Assembly: GCF_018919165.1 (NCBI RefSeq)
Contig: NZ_JAHLQM010000005.1
Span: 1-64,000 of the forward strand
Reading direction: 5' to 3'
From: Amphibacillus sp. MSJ-3
Lineage (GTDB): Bacteria > Bacillota > Bacilli > Bacillales > Amphibacillaceae
DNA: 64,000 nucleotides
How positions within the stretch are numbered: position 1 is the first letter of the stretch; each line of letters starts with the position of its first letter. The notes below the pieces were generated by a model, which saw only the letters and a program-made list of their open reading frames with translations, did no database searches and was not told where the DNA came from. Of this stretch, positions 7,378 to 15,825 are shown piece after piece. Made by a program: the position numbers and the translations under genes.

Positions 7378-8274
7378 ATGAGGGAAGAAATTAATACAAA
7401 TGAAGTGGAAGCAAAGGCAGCACCAAATCCAACCATAGTCAAATGGAATGACTTTTGGAGGAAATTCTTAAAAAACAAATCGGCCGTTATTGGTGGTATT
7501 GTTATTTTAATCTTAATTTTAATTGCAATTATCGGTCCTTACTTCACCCCATTTGATCCTAATGTTCAGGATCATGCGATTAAATTAACGGGTCCGTCTT
7601 CAGAGCACTGGTTTGGCACGGATCATCATGGACGAGATATTTTTAGTCGGATTATTCATGGAATGAGTATTACATTATACGTCGGTTTCTTTGCTGTATT
7701 GATTGGGATGACTTGTGGAGTTACATTAGGCGTGATTTCTGGTTATTACGGGGGAAAAATTGATACAATTATCATGCGGATTATGGATATTATGCTTGCT
7801 TTTCCTGGGATTATTTTAGCACTTGCGATTGTAAGTGTTTTAGGGACAGATCTGAATAATGTGATCATCGCGGTTGGGATCTTTTCTATTCCTGTCTTTG
7901 CTAGAATTGTTCGAGGATCAACGTTAGCGGTGAGGAAGCTGGAGTACATCGATGCAATTAGAGCACTTGGAGCATCAGATTTACGAATTATTTTCAAGCA
8001 TATCTTACCCAATGTACTATCACCGATTATTGTACAAGCTACACTTAGTATTGCGACTTCAATATTATCAGCTAGTGGTCTATCATTCTTAGGGATGGGG
8101 GCACAGCCACCAACTCCTGAGTGGGGTGCCATGCTGAGTGATGGACGTAACTATATGTGGGATGCTCCACATGTTGCGACGATCCCTGGTCTTGCTATTG
8201 TTATAGTCGTATTGGCATTTAATATATTTGGTGACGGATTACGTGATGCGTTTGATCCGAAAATGAAAAACTAG
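7378..8274 (+). CDS. Peptide ABC transporter permease, OppC/DppC/GsiD type
   Basis: 298 residues. An N-terminal cytoplasmic stretch, a first helix near residues 38-57, then a WFGTDHHGRDIFSRIIHG motif and the EAA-type cytoplasmic loop (DAIRALGASDLRIIFKHILPNVLSPIIV, residues ~196-223) that contacts the ATPase. FLGMGAQPPTPEWGAML near residue 237 is typical of the family. ATG at 7378 with AAAGGG upstream. First gene of a C-B-D-F operon; the order C before B is the reverse of the usual B-C. Confidence 0.93.
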   Translation: MREEINTNEVEAKAAPNPTIVKWNDFWRKFLKNKSAVIGGIVILILILIAIIGPYFTPFDPNVQDHAIKLTGPSSEHWFGTDHHGRDIFSRIIHGMSITLYVGFFAVLIGMTCGVTLGVISGYYGGKIDTIIMRIMDIMLAFPGIILALAIVSVLGTDLNNVIIAVGIFSIPVFARIVRGSTLAVRKLEYIDAIRALGASDLRIIFKHILPNVLSPIIVQATLSIATSILSASGLSFLGMGAQPPTPEWGAMLSDGRNYMWDAPHVATIPGLAIVIVVLAFNIFGDGLRDAFDPKMKN

Positions 8275-8291
8275 AAGAGAGGTACTAAACA

Positions 8292-9233
8292 TTGTTTACT
8301 TTTATCGTAAGACGCTTACTTCAAACGATACCTGTGATAATAGGTGTAACTATTTTAACGTTTAGTATGATGCATCTCATACCTGGAAACCCAGCTCAAA
8401 TTATGGCTGGTGAAAGTGCATCGCCTGAACAAATTGCTTTAATGGAAGAACGACTTGGACTGAATGATCCACTCCCTGTTCAATATTTAGATTATGTTAA
8501 AGGGATTGCAACTGGTGATCTTGGTAATTCTATTCGAAGTGGACGTGCTGTTTCTGATGAAATATTACTACGCTTAAGACCAACAGTTGAATTGGCCATT
8601 TATAGTACGGCATTATCAATTGTCATTGGTTTAGTTGCGGGAATTGTTTCAGCGGTTAGACGTTATTCATGGGCAGATTCTCTTATCATGATTCTTGCTT
8701 TATTTGGATTATCAATGCCTGCTTTTTGGCTTGGTTTAATGCTAATTCAGTATTTTGCGATTGGTTTTAATATCGGGCCGATTAACACGGGTTGGTTCTT
8801 GGCATCCGGTTGGGGAACTTGGCAACAACAGGTGTTACCAGTGGTTACATTGGGAACAGCTGGAGCAGCTATTATCGCTCGGATGACTCGTTCCAGTATG
8901 TTAGAGGTCATTGACCAAGATTATATTCGGACAGCCCGTGCAAAAGGGGTAAAAGAGCGTGTTGTGGTTTATCGCCATGCATTAAAAAATGCCCTTATTC
9001 CAGTTGTGACTGTTGTAGGTTTACAATTTGGTTCTTTATTAGGAGGGGCAGTATTAACTGAATCAGTCTTTGCGATTAATGGCTTAGGACGATTAATTGT
9101 TGATTCGATTCAAGCACGTGATTTTCCGATCGTGCAAGGTGGTATTTTAGTTTTTGCCTTACTATTTGTTTTAGTGAATATTGTAGTAGATATCTTATAT
9201 CGATATTTAAATAAACGAATTGACTTTAATTAA
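8292..9233 (+). CDS. Peptide ABC transporter permease, OppB/DppB/GsiC type
   Basis: 313 residues, six predicted helices. The start FTFIVRRLLQTIPVIIG is the family's conserved first helix; MMHLIPGNPAQ and the EAA loop DYIRTARAKGVKERVVVYRHA (about residues 215-235) are clear. Forms the membrane channel with the preceding OppC-like protein. It starts with TTG at 8292, with AGAGAGG about 8 nt upstream and only 17 nt after the previous stop, so it is co-transcribed. Confidence 0.93.
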   Translation: MFTFIVRRLLQTIPVIIGVTILTFSMMHLIPGNPAQIMAGESASPEQIALMEERLGLNDPLPVQYLDYVKGIATGDLGNSIRSGRAVSDEILLRLRPTVELAIYSTALSIVIGLVAGIVSAVRRYSWADSLIMILALFGLSMPAFWLGLMLIQYFAIGFNIGPINTGWFLASGWGTWQQQVLPVVTLGTAGAAIIARMTRSSMLEVIDQDYIRTARAKGVKERVVVYRHALKNALIPVVTVVGLQFGSLLGGAVLTESVFAINGLGRLIVDSIQARDFPIVQGGILVFALLFVLVNIVVDILYRYLNKRIDFN

Positions 9234-9263
9234 TTATTTTTATTTAGGAAAGGTGTGAAACAG

Positions 9264-10310
9264 ATGACTAAAGTGACTGAACTATTAAAAGAAGAACCCA
9301 TTCTAGAAGTGCGTGATCTACAAACATCATTTTTCACTGAAAAATTAGAGATTAAAGCAGTAGATGGCGTTAGCTTTGCCGTACCTAAAGGGAAAACATT
9401 AGGTATCGTAGGAGAGTCAGGTTCAGGAAAAAGCATTACGTCCCTTTCCATTTTACGCTTGATTCAGAGTCCAGGTAAGATTAAGGGTGGGGAGGTCATC
9501 TTTAAGGGAGAGAATCTTCTCGAAAAAACAGAAAGTCAGATGCGTCAAATTCGTGGAAATGAAATATCAATGATTTTCCAAGAACCAATGACATCATTAA
9601 ATCCTGTTTATACAGTTGGACAACAAATTAGTGAATCATTTATGATTCATCAAAATATGACTAAAAAAGAGGCTATGCTTCGTTCAGTTGATATGCTTAA
9701 ACTAGTGGGTATCCCATCACCAGAGCAACGTGTGAAACAGTATCCACACGAATTATCTGGAGGGATGAGACAGCGGGTCATGATTGCAATGGCGCTAGCC
9801 TGTGACCCAGAACTATTAATTGCAGATGAACCAACAACTGCTCTTGATGTGACTATTCAAGCTCAGATATTAGAGCTAATGAAAGATTTGCAAGATCGTT
9901 TAGGAATGTCAATCATTATGATTACTCATGACTTAGGTGTTGTTGCAGAAACATGTGATTATGTTGCGGTTATGTATATGGGGAAAGTAGTTGAATATGC
10001 TACAGTTAAAGATTTATTCAAAAATCCAAAACATCCTTATACAGTAGGTCTTTTAAATTCCTTACCTCGACACGATATTGATTTAGGTGATGAGGATTTG
10101 ATGGTGATTAAAGGAGCTGTACCAAGTCCAGATAATATCCCGAAAGGCTGTCGCTTTGCACCGCGCTGTCCTTTTGCTAGCGATATTTGCCATGAACGTT
10201 TACCTGAATTAGAAGAAAGTGATAATGGCAATCAAATTCGTTGTTGGATTTATACTGATGAATGGGATGGCGATCCGGAGGTGGATGTTAATGGCGAAAG
10301 AACTTCTTAA
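9264..10310 (+). CDS. Peptide ABC transporter ATP-binding protein, OppD/DppD type
   Basis: 348 residues. Walker A GESGSGKS, signature [15 protein letters not shown], Walker [13 protein letters not shown] and the C-terminal oligopeptide-transporter extension with the cysteine cluster [15 protein letters not shown]. Powers import together with the OppF-like partner. ATG at 9264 is 10 nt after AGGAAAGG; an in-frame GTG at 9255 is too close to that site. Overlaps the next gene by 20 nt. Confidence 0.95.
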   Translation: MTKVTELLKEEPILEVRDLQTSFFTEKLEIKAVDGVSFAVPKGKTLGIVGESGSGKSITSLSILRLIQSPGKIKGGEVIFKGENLLEKTESQMRQIRGNEISMIFQEPMTSLNPVYTVGQQISESFMIHQNMTKKEAMLRSVDMLKLVGIPSPEQRVKQYPHELSGGMRQRVMIAMALACDPELLIADEPTTALDVTIQAQILELMKDLQDRLGMSIIMITHDLGVVAETCDYVAVMYMGKVVEYATVKDLFKNPKHPYTVGLLNSLPRHDIDLGDEDLMVIKGAVPSPDNIPKGCRFAPRCPFASDICHERLPELEESDNGNQIRCWIYTDEWDGDPEVDVNGERTS

Positions 10311-11307
10311 AGTAACAGATCTTAAACAATATTTCCCCATTAAAGGTGGGATGTTAGGTCGAACGATTAACCATGTAAAAGCAGTTGATGGTGTGAGTTT
10401 TACTGTCCATGAAGGTGAGACAGTAAGTATCGTAGGTGAGTCTGGTTGTGGTAAATCAACAACTGGTCGGGCCATTTTACGATTAGATGAACCAACAAGT
10501 GGTGAAGTAGAATTTGATGGTGAAGATTTACTTAGCTTAAGTAAAAGAGAGATGCGGAAAAAACGTAAAGATCTCCAAATTATTTTCCAAGACCCTTATG
10601 CTTCAATTAATCCACGTCAAACTGTTCGACAAATATTAGAGGAAGCATTAACTATTCAAAATGTTGTGCCAAAGGAAGAACGGTCAAAGAAAATTGCTGA
10701 ATTAATGGATGTCGTTGGTTTAGGGGCACATCAAGCTGATCGTTTCCCACATGAATTTAGTGGTGGACAGCGTCAACGAATTGGAATTGCACGTGCTCTA
10801 TCTGTAGATCCGAAGTTAATTATCGCAGATGAGGCTGTTTCAGCACTTGATGTATCTATCCAAGCACAAGTGATTAACTTGTTAAAGAAACTTCAGCGTG
10901 AATTTAATTTAACTTATTTATTTATTTCTCACGATTTAGGTGTAGTACGCCATATTTCTGATCGTGTCATTGTTATGTATCTAGGTAAGATTGTGGAGAT
11001 AGGTGATAAAACATCTATTTTTGAAAATCCACAACATCCTTATACTAAAGCACTACTATCTGCGATTCCTGTACCGGATCCAGAACCAGAAGCTAAAAAA
11101 GAACGGATTATTTTACAAGGAGATGTTCCTTCTCCAATTGATCCGCCTAGTGGCTGTCGCTTCCATACACGTTGTCCATTTGCTACTGAAAAATGCAAGT
11201 TAGTAGAACCGACACTACGTTCTGAAGATTACATGAAAGAAGGCCACTCTGCTGCTTGTCATTATATTGAAGAAATTGAAGCAGGTACACACACCGCAAA
11301 ATATTAA
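10291..11307 (+). CDS. Peptide ABC transporter ATP-binding protein, OppF/DppF type
   Basis: 338 residues. Walker [10 protein letters not shown], signature [15 protein letters not shown], Walker [13 protein letters not shown] and the C-terminal cysteine-containing [23 protein letters not shown] in place of DEPTSALD is common in OppF. ATG at 10291 chosen because GGAGG lies 9 nt upstream; an in-frame ATG at 10285 is only 3 nt away. Last gene of the operon, followed by a strong terminator. Confidence 0.95.
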   Translation: MAKELLKVTDLKQYFPIKGGMLGRTINHVKAVDGVSFTVHEGETVSIVGESGCGKSTTGRAILRLDEPTSGEVEFDGEDLLSLSKREMRKKRKDLQIIFQDPYASINPRQTVRQILEEALTIQNVVPKEERSKKIAELMDVVGLGAHQADRFPHEFSGGQRQRIGIARALSVDPKLIIADEAVSALDVSIQAQVINLLKKLQREFNLTYLFISHDLGVVRHISDRVIVMYLGKIVEIGDKTSIFENPQHPYTKALLSAIPVPDPEPEAKKERIILQGDVPSPIDPPSGCRFHTRCPFATEKCKLVEPTLRSEDYMKEGHSAACHYIEEIEAGTHTAKY

Positions 11308-11353
11308 AAAAAGCAAAGAGGCTGGGATAAAACTAGTCTCACTGAGTAAAAAG

Positions 11354-11397
11354 TGGTTCTATTTACGTTTTTCTGTAAATAGAACCATTTTCATTTT
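11354..11397 (+). terminator. Terminator of the peptide transporter operon
   Basis: A 13-bp perfect stem TGGTTCTATTTAC/GTAAATAGAACCA with an 8-nt loop, followed by TTTTCATTTTT. Just upstream lies GAGGCTGGGATAAAA, resembling the AGGCTGGGACA motif often seen next to terminators in Firmicutes. Confidence 0.9.
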
Positions 11398-11513
11398 TGT
11401 AGTTGTTTGAATGCTCTGGAGTCTTAGAGATTGTTAATCTGCGATAAATGAATTAACTAATCATCTCTTGATTAATGTATACTAGAAAGAGAAATTAACT
11501 TGGAGGTATACAT

Positions 11514-12410
11514 ATGAAATATAGGGGATGGCTAATTTATAATGGAGGGATGAAGACAGCAAAATTTCTTGAAATCCATGATTGGTATATTAGAACGGCA
11601 AGGAAATACCAAATTGATTTAATGGCTTTATCTAATGATGAATTATTTATTGGGATTGAAAATGGCCAGCGTTTGATTGTGTCGCACAATACACGTCCTG
11701 ATTTTGTTTTATTTTTAGATAAGGATATTCGCTTGGCTGAACATTTACTTGAGTGGGGAGTACCTATATTTAATTCACCTGAAACGATCGCAATATGTGA
11801 TAACAAAATACAAATGCATCAGCAATTAGCAAAAGCAAATTTACCACAACCATTAACTATTTTTGCTCCGATGCTATTTTCGCAAATAAAGCAACCAAAT
11901 GCTCAGTTTTTGACTTATGTAGAAAAAAGTTTGTCATATCCTTTAGTTATCAAAGAAGCATATGGTTCTTTTGGCCAGCAAGTATATTTGATTGAAAATC
12001 GCCAACAGTTAGAAACAAAAGCGAAAGAGTTAATTCATCGTCCCCATCTTTTCCAAGAATATATTCGTTCAAGCCATGGTAAAGATGTTCGCCTACATGT
12101 TGTTGGCAATCAAGTTGTTGCAAGTATGCAACGTGTATCTAAAGCTGATTTTAGAGCAAATGTGACTAATGGTGGAGAGATGTTTACGGTCGATCCTAGT
12201 CAGGAGTTTATTGATTTAGCGATTGCTGCTTCAAAAGCTGTTGGAGCTGATTTTTCTGGAGTGGATTTACTTTATGGTAATCATGGTCAGCCGCTTATTT
12301 GTGAGGTTAATTCAAATGCGCATATAAAGAATATCTATCAATGTACTGGTATAGATGTGTCAGCTTTTATTTTTGAATATATTTTGGCAAAAGTACAGGG
12401 GCGTTCTTAA
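11514..12410 (+). CDS. RimK-like ATP-grasp ligase
   Basis: 298 residues. After an N-terminal pre-ATP-grasp region come NSPETIAICDNKIQMHQQL (residues ~85-103), the ATP-binding YPLVIKEAYGSFGQQVYLI, the QEYIRSSHGKDVRLHVVGNQVVASM core and the metal-binding end DLLYGNHGQPLICEVNSNAHIKN. This is the RimK/LysX type that joins amino-acid residues to a carboxylate with ATP. The acceptor cannot be read from the sequence; alpha-L-glutamate ligase is the common annotation. ATG at 11514, GGAGG 9 nt upstream. Monocistronic. Confidence 0.85.
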   Translation: MKYRGWLIYNGGMKTAKFLEIHDWYIRTARKYQIDLMALSNDELFIGIENGQRLIVSHNTRPDFVLFLDKDIRLAEHLLEWGVPIFNSPETIAICDNKIQMHQQLAKANLPQPLTIFAPMLFSQIKQPNAQFLTYVEKSLSYPLVIKEAYGSFGQQVYLIENRQQLETKAKELIHRPHLFQEYIRSSHGKDVRLHVVGNQVVASMQRVSKADFRANVTNGGEMFTVDPSQEFIDLAIAASKAVGADFSGVDLLYGNHGQPLICEVNSNAHIKNIYQCTGIDVSAFIFEYILAKVQGRS

Positions 12411-12424
12411 AAGAAGCGCCCCTA
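12397..12424. terminator. Hairpin overlapping the ligase stop codon
   Basis: AGGGGCG (12397-12403) pairs with CGCCCCT (from about 12417) with TTCT/AGAA extending the stem. It lies between convergent genes; no good T-run on the forward strand, a partial one (ACTTTT) on the reverse. Confidence 0.45.
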
Positions 12425-12435
12425 CCTATGTTTAA

Positions 12436-12678
12436 CTAATTTAAGTCACCTTCTGCATCATCATTTACACCAGGATCCTCAGTACCTGGTTCTTCAACGC
12501 CTGGATCCTCTGCACCTGGTTCCTCAACACCAGGATCGCCAACTGCTGGATCCTCACCGGCTGGATCTTCTATAACTGGATCTTCTATATCAGCTGGATC
12601 CTCTACATCATCGCCACACGCTGCCAAGACTCCAATAGATACTAATGACACTGCTAAAAGCTTTACTGCTTTTTTCAT
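12436..12678 (-). CDS. Small acidic repeat lipoprotein
   Basis: 80 residues. Signal peptide with lipobox VLAAC, so Cys21 would be lipidated and the protein held on the outer face of the membrane. The mature part is almost only Asp/Glu, Pro, Gly and Val in degenerate five-residue units of the form EDPGV/EEPGA, about eleven in a row. Such tails are extended, highly negative spacers. The reverse-strand ATG at 12678 has AAAGGAGGA upstream. No enzymatic domain; function unknown. The unit repeats at DNA level too, so length variation between strains is expected. Confidence 0.8.
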   Translation of the reverse strand: MKKAVKLLAVSLVSIGVLAACGDDVEDPADIEDPVIEDPAGEDPAVGDPGVEEPGAEDPGVEEPGTEDPGVNDDAEGDLN

Positions 12679-12832
12679 AAATAAAAATCCTCCTTTTTTA
12701 TTTTACATAAGATATTTACCCGCCTAAAAATAAATTAATCGGGAAAAGGGCTTATTTAACCCAACTGTAATATTTTTGTAAATGTTGAAAGATGAATTTC
12801 ATATGGTAAAGTATCTTAATATTCTATATATT

Positions 12833-13028
12833 TTAACTACCAGTAAGCCCCCTCCTTCAAGAATTAGAAGGAAAGTAAGGATTGTAAGTAGGAGTAGATC
12901 TGACAATAAGGTCCTGATTGGTTCAAGCGTCTTTGGGTCATCCCCTTGTGGTAGTAACAAATGTTTTCGGATGGATGAGTAACCGCTGTCCCAGTCCCAA
13001 TCAGTGGGATTGAAGTCTCATTTTACTT
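12833..13028 (+). repeat. Dispersed structured repeat, type A, diverged copy
   Basis: TAACTACCAGTAAG, GAAGGAAAGTAAGGATTGTAA, GGTCCTGATTGGTTCAAG, TCCCCTTGTGGTAGTAA and the end CAGTGGGATTGAAGTCTCATTTTA follow the type A order. A GTCCCAGTCCCA insertion near 12988 resembles the hexamer array in the copy at 17669. Confidence 0.75.
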
Positions 13029-13519
13029 TTCGCCAATCATCGATTGATAGGTAAGGTTAAAGCAGAATATAAAAAAAACAATATTTACAATTATTATAGG
13101 GAATTAGGCATATTTAAAATATATTAATAAATAACCGCTGATAAAGTGGATTTTTTACTAGGTAGGGCTTATAATCCGTTACTCTGTGATAAAAATAATC
13201 TACTAAAAATAATTTAAAACTTGTTCATTTTTTGATATTTGCTATACTTACTTTAGTAGTGTTTGTTCAAAATAGGAAACAGAAAAGATTATATTGATTA
13301 AAAGAAGTACATCTTAACACTCAGGATAAAAGTAATACCATTCTTATTCTATAAATAGGTGCAATGTTTCTAGTTAGGGTTAGTTGTCTGTTGGGAAGAG
13401 TGAAGAAAATATTGATGTCATTGAAAGTAGAAGATGATGAACTGATGACTAGCCGGCATTTACAGAATGGGACTTTTTGAACAACCTCTATTAGCTATTC
13501 ATTATAGGCAGATAGGACG
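13029..13519. other. Long untranslated stretch upstream of the LCP gene
   Basis: AT-rich, with no supported reading frame. It contains one good promoter (13221-13248) and then about 270 nt of apparent leader. I see no riboswitch signature in it. Confidence 0.4.
13221..13248 (+). promoter_or_regulatory. Candidate sigma-A promoter upstream of the LCP gene
   Basis: TTGTTC (13221-13226), a 16-nt spacer and TATACT (13243-13248). It would produce an unusually long leader of about 265 nt. Confidence 0.5.
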
Positions 13520-14452
13520 ATGAAGATGACGCAAAGAAAACAACGAAGCAGTCAAAAGAAAAAAAGAAATTGGTGGATATTAACGCCACTAATCATTATT
13601 ATTGCCCTTATTCTTTCAGTTGGATTATATGCAGTTTATATCTTTTATGGGGTTAAAAATAATGTTGATGGACAAATGTACGAAACTGTTTCAGCAATCG
13701 ATCAAAATGTGACACAGAAGAAATTGAAAGATCGTGATAATTTAAACATCCTTTTGCTTGGAATTGATTCTGAATCCGCTGATTCTGGGCGATCAGATGC
13801 CTTATTAGTCATGACGCTTAGACCGAATGAGGATGAGCTGAGTTTGATTAGTATTCCTCGTGATACACGAGCAACAATTGCTGGTCGTGGAACAGTTGAG
13901 AAAATTAATCACGCATATTCATATGGTGGACCAGATATGTCAATTAACACAGTTGAGGATTTTCTAGGAATTGATATTGATTACTATGTTCGAATTAATA
14001 TGAATGGCTTAGCCGAGCTTATAAATGAACTTGGCACAATTACAGTTAATAATGAATTGGAATTTAGTCAAGGTAATTATCATTTCCCTGTTGGCCAAAT
14101 TGAATTAGATGGGGATATGGCATTGAACTATGTTCGTATGCGAAAACAGGATCCAGCTGGGGATTTTGGTCGGACAGAACGGCAACGGAAGGTAATTGAG
14201 GGAATTATTAAAGAAGGGGCTACGGTTGCTAATGCAACTCGAGTTGTTCAATTAACAGATATTTTAGGTAAAAATATGGGAACTAACATAGAATTTAATG
14301 ACATGTTAACTTTGATGCAACATTACCGTCAGACGATAGAGAATTTCGAGAGTTATCAAATGCAAGGAACAGGTACGATGATTGATGGTATTTATTATTA
14401 CATTGTCCCTGATGAAGAAATTGAAAATGTACGAAATATGATAGAATCATAA
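13520..14452 (+). CDS. LytR-CpsA-Psr (LCP) family wall-polymer ligase
   Basis: 310 residues. A basic N-terminus, one membrane helix (about residues 19-42), then the extracellular LCP domain: LNILLLGIDS, GRSDALLVMTL, LISIPRDTRA, KINHAYSYGG and the late ALNYVRMRKQDPAGDFGRTERQ with the conserved Arg/Asp that bind polyprenyl pyrophosphate and Mg. LCP enzymes attach teichoic acids or capsule to peptidoglycan. A TagU/LytR-like role is likely but the polymer is unknown. The ATG at 13520 has only a weak GATAGGA upstream. Followed by a terminator. Confidence 0.9.
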   Translation: MKMTQRKQRSSQKKKRNWWILTPLIIIIALILSVGLYAVYIFYGVKNNVDGQMYETVSAIDQNVTQKKLKDRDNLNILLLGIDSESADSGRSDALLVMTLRPNEDELSLISIPRDTRATIAGRGTVEKINHAYSYGGPDMSINTVEDFLGIDIDYYVRINMNGLAELINELGTITVNNELEFSQGNYHFPVGQIELDGDMALNYVRMRKQDPAGDFGRTERQRKVIEGIIKEGATVANATRVVQLTDILGKNMGTNIEFNDMLTLMQHYRQTIENFESYQMQGTGTMIDGIYYYIVPDEEIENVRNMIES

Positions 14453-14457
14453 TTTAT

Positions 14458-14497
14458 AAAAGTGTTGTAAAGCGATATGTTTTACAGCACTTTTTTC
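14458..14497 (+). terminator. Terminator of the LCP gene
   Basis: AAAAGTGTTGTAAA pairs with TTTACAGCACTTTT (one wobble), ending in TTTTTT, directly after the stop codon. Confidence 0.88.
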
Positions 14498-14504
14498 GTG
14501 GGTT

Positions 14505-14598
14505 AATGGATTGTAAGCTCCCTGCTTCAATCATATAAGTAAAATGATTGGCTGATAGGGGCTGGCAAGATTCAGTAGAATGGATCAAGCTCAGATTC
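14505..14598 (+). repeat. Dispersed structured repeat, type B, 5' part
   Basis: GATTGTAAGCTCCCTGCTTCAA followed by TCATATAAGT and GATTGGCTGATAGG matches the type B 5' half. It is directly followed by the 5' end of a type A copy, as if one element had joined or inserted into another. Confidence 0.65.
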
Positions 14599-14599
14599 C

Positions 14600-14655
14600 T
14601 TTACCGCAGTGCAATTGTCAGTAAGACTCCCACTTCAAGCATTCGAATTATCAAT
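14600..14655 (+). repeat. Dispersed structured repeat, type A, 5' fragment
   Basis: TTTACCGCAGTGCAATTG, TCAGTAAGACTCCCAC and TTCAAGCATTCGAA match the start of the complete copies at 673 and 850, then the similarity stops. Confidence 0.75.
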
Positions 14656-14667
14656 GCAAAATAAATG

Positions 14668-14706
14668 AAAAAACCGAAGCTATTTGACTAACTTCGGCTT
14701 TTTTTA
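14668..14706. terminator. Terminator-like hairpin after repeat fragments
   Basis: AAAAAACCGAAG pairs with CTTCGGCTTTTTTT. The A/T-run symmetry means it could work in both directions. No gene ends immediately before it. Confidence 0.7.
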
Positions 14707-14735
14707 AATATAAGAAAGTATAAAAAATTTGATAA

Positions 14736-14885
14736 CTGTCTAGCTTAAGCGCCCAGCTTCTAGCAAATTTCGATCTTCTTCCTACGATAAGTCAACATCG
14801 GCTCCTACGTCGCCGTGTATCCTTTATCTCGTCAGAAGCTCTCCAATTTGTACGAAGCTAAACGGGCGCTTGCACTTTTTTTATC
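14736..14885. repeat. Bacillaceae-type intergenic repeat (TGTCTAGCT...GGGCGCTT)
   Basis: Starts CTGTCTAGCTTAAGCGCCC, contains AGTCAACATCGGCTCCTACG and GCCGTGTATCCTTTATCTCG, and ends AAGCTAAACGGGCGCTTGCA. The ends are inverted (AAGCGCCC/GGGCGCTT). From memory, very similar sequences occur in many copies between genes of Bacillus-related genomes. It is unrelated to the type A/B family here. Confidence 0.65.
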
Positions 14886-15024
14886 TTATTTTTCTTTATA
14901 AGACTAGTTAATAAAATGCACAAGGATACGGTGAGATTTGGTCTAGTGTGAATATCCATCAGTTTGAAGGAAGTAGTTAATCATTTAGGCAACTGTTTAA
15001 ATCATGATATAGCATAGCTACTGA

Positions 15025-15822
15025 TTAAAGCTTTCCCTCTACTTCAACACCAAAATGGTCTGAAATGATTTTCTTATGGTCACCGGTAAAAATAGTAGCA
15101 AAATGGTTGATCTCAAGTGGTTGATTGACAAAAATATAATCAATACGTTTAGCAGAATGATCAGCGTCGCGCCAACCATCAATTTGGCCAGGGATCGTAT
15201 AGCCTTTATCTTTAGTTTCTGCTAGTTTATATGTGTCAAACCATCCTTGGTTACTAAGGAAATCATAACCTTCATTTGATACAGATGCATCTGTATTAAA
15301 ATCACCCATTAAAAAGGTTAGTCGATCTTGTTGAGTCGCCTCAATTAAACGTACAAATTGTTCTTTCGCAGGTTCTTCCTGATCGTGCCAAAAACCAAGA
15401 TGACAGGAAAAGATATCAATATCTTGGTTATTGAAATCGATTGTTAATTTTAAAGCAACCCTTCGTTTCCAACTACTTTCATTAGCTGTAACGGTTAATG
15501 GAATCGCCTTTTCTTCAATGATTGGATGTTTTGTTATAATAGCAAGACCTTCTTGATAAATATCGTAGCCAATATGTGCGAAAGTCCAACTGAGCTTGTA
15601 TTGCTCTTTGCTCAAGCGGTTAAGTTTCTCAACGAGAAGATAAGCATAGTTATCTTCTCGAAGTTGAGAGTTTGCTAAAGGTGTCGAATCGATTCGTTGG
15701 CTCACCTCTTGTAATGCGATGACATCATATTGATGATCGGCGATTACTTTAGCTAAATAATCGATTTTGTCTAATTGATCACACTCTTGCCAACTGTGGG
15801 CGTTTAAGGTCAGAAGCTTCAT
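15025..15822 (-). CDS. Endonuclease/exonuclease/phosphatase-family hydrolase
   Basis: 265 residues of the EEP fold: start LLTLNAH, IALQEVSQ with the metal-binding Glu near residue 39, FLMGDFNTDAS near 174-184, the RIDYIFVN segment and a terminal SDHFGVEVE with the catalytic Asp-His. No signal peptide. The gene starts 3 nt after the stop of the PTS transporter, so the two are one operon. Family members hydrolyse phosphodiesters or phosphomonoesters; the pairing suggests a small phosphorylated metabolite rather than DNA, but this is inference. Confidence 0.88.
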   Translation of the reverse strand: MKLLTLNAHSWQECDQLDKIDYLAKVIADHQYDVIALQEVSQRIDSTPLANSQLREDNYAYLLVEKLNRLSKEQYKLSWTFAHIGYDIYQEGLAIITKHPIIEEKAIPLTVTANESSWKRRVALKLTIDFNNQDIDIFSCHLGFWHDQEEPAKEQFVRLIEATQQDRLTFLMGDFNTDASVSNEGYDFLSNQGWFDTYKLAETKDKGYTIPGQIDGWRDADHSAKRIDYIFVNQPLEINHFATIFTGDHKKIISDHFGVEVEGKL

Positions 15823-15825
15823 TAT

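Noticed and set aside
12782-12982. A 66-codon frame with an Arg/Ser-rich product
   Set aside because: It is formed by translation of a type A repeat copy and has no upstream ribosome-binding site.
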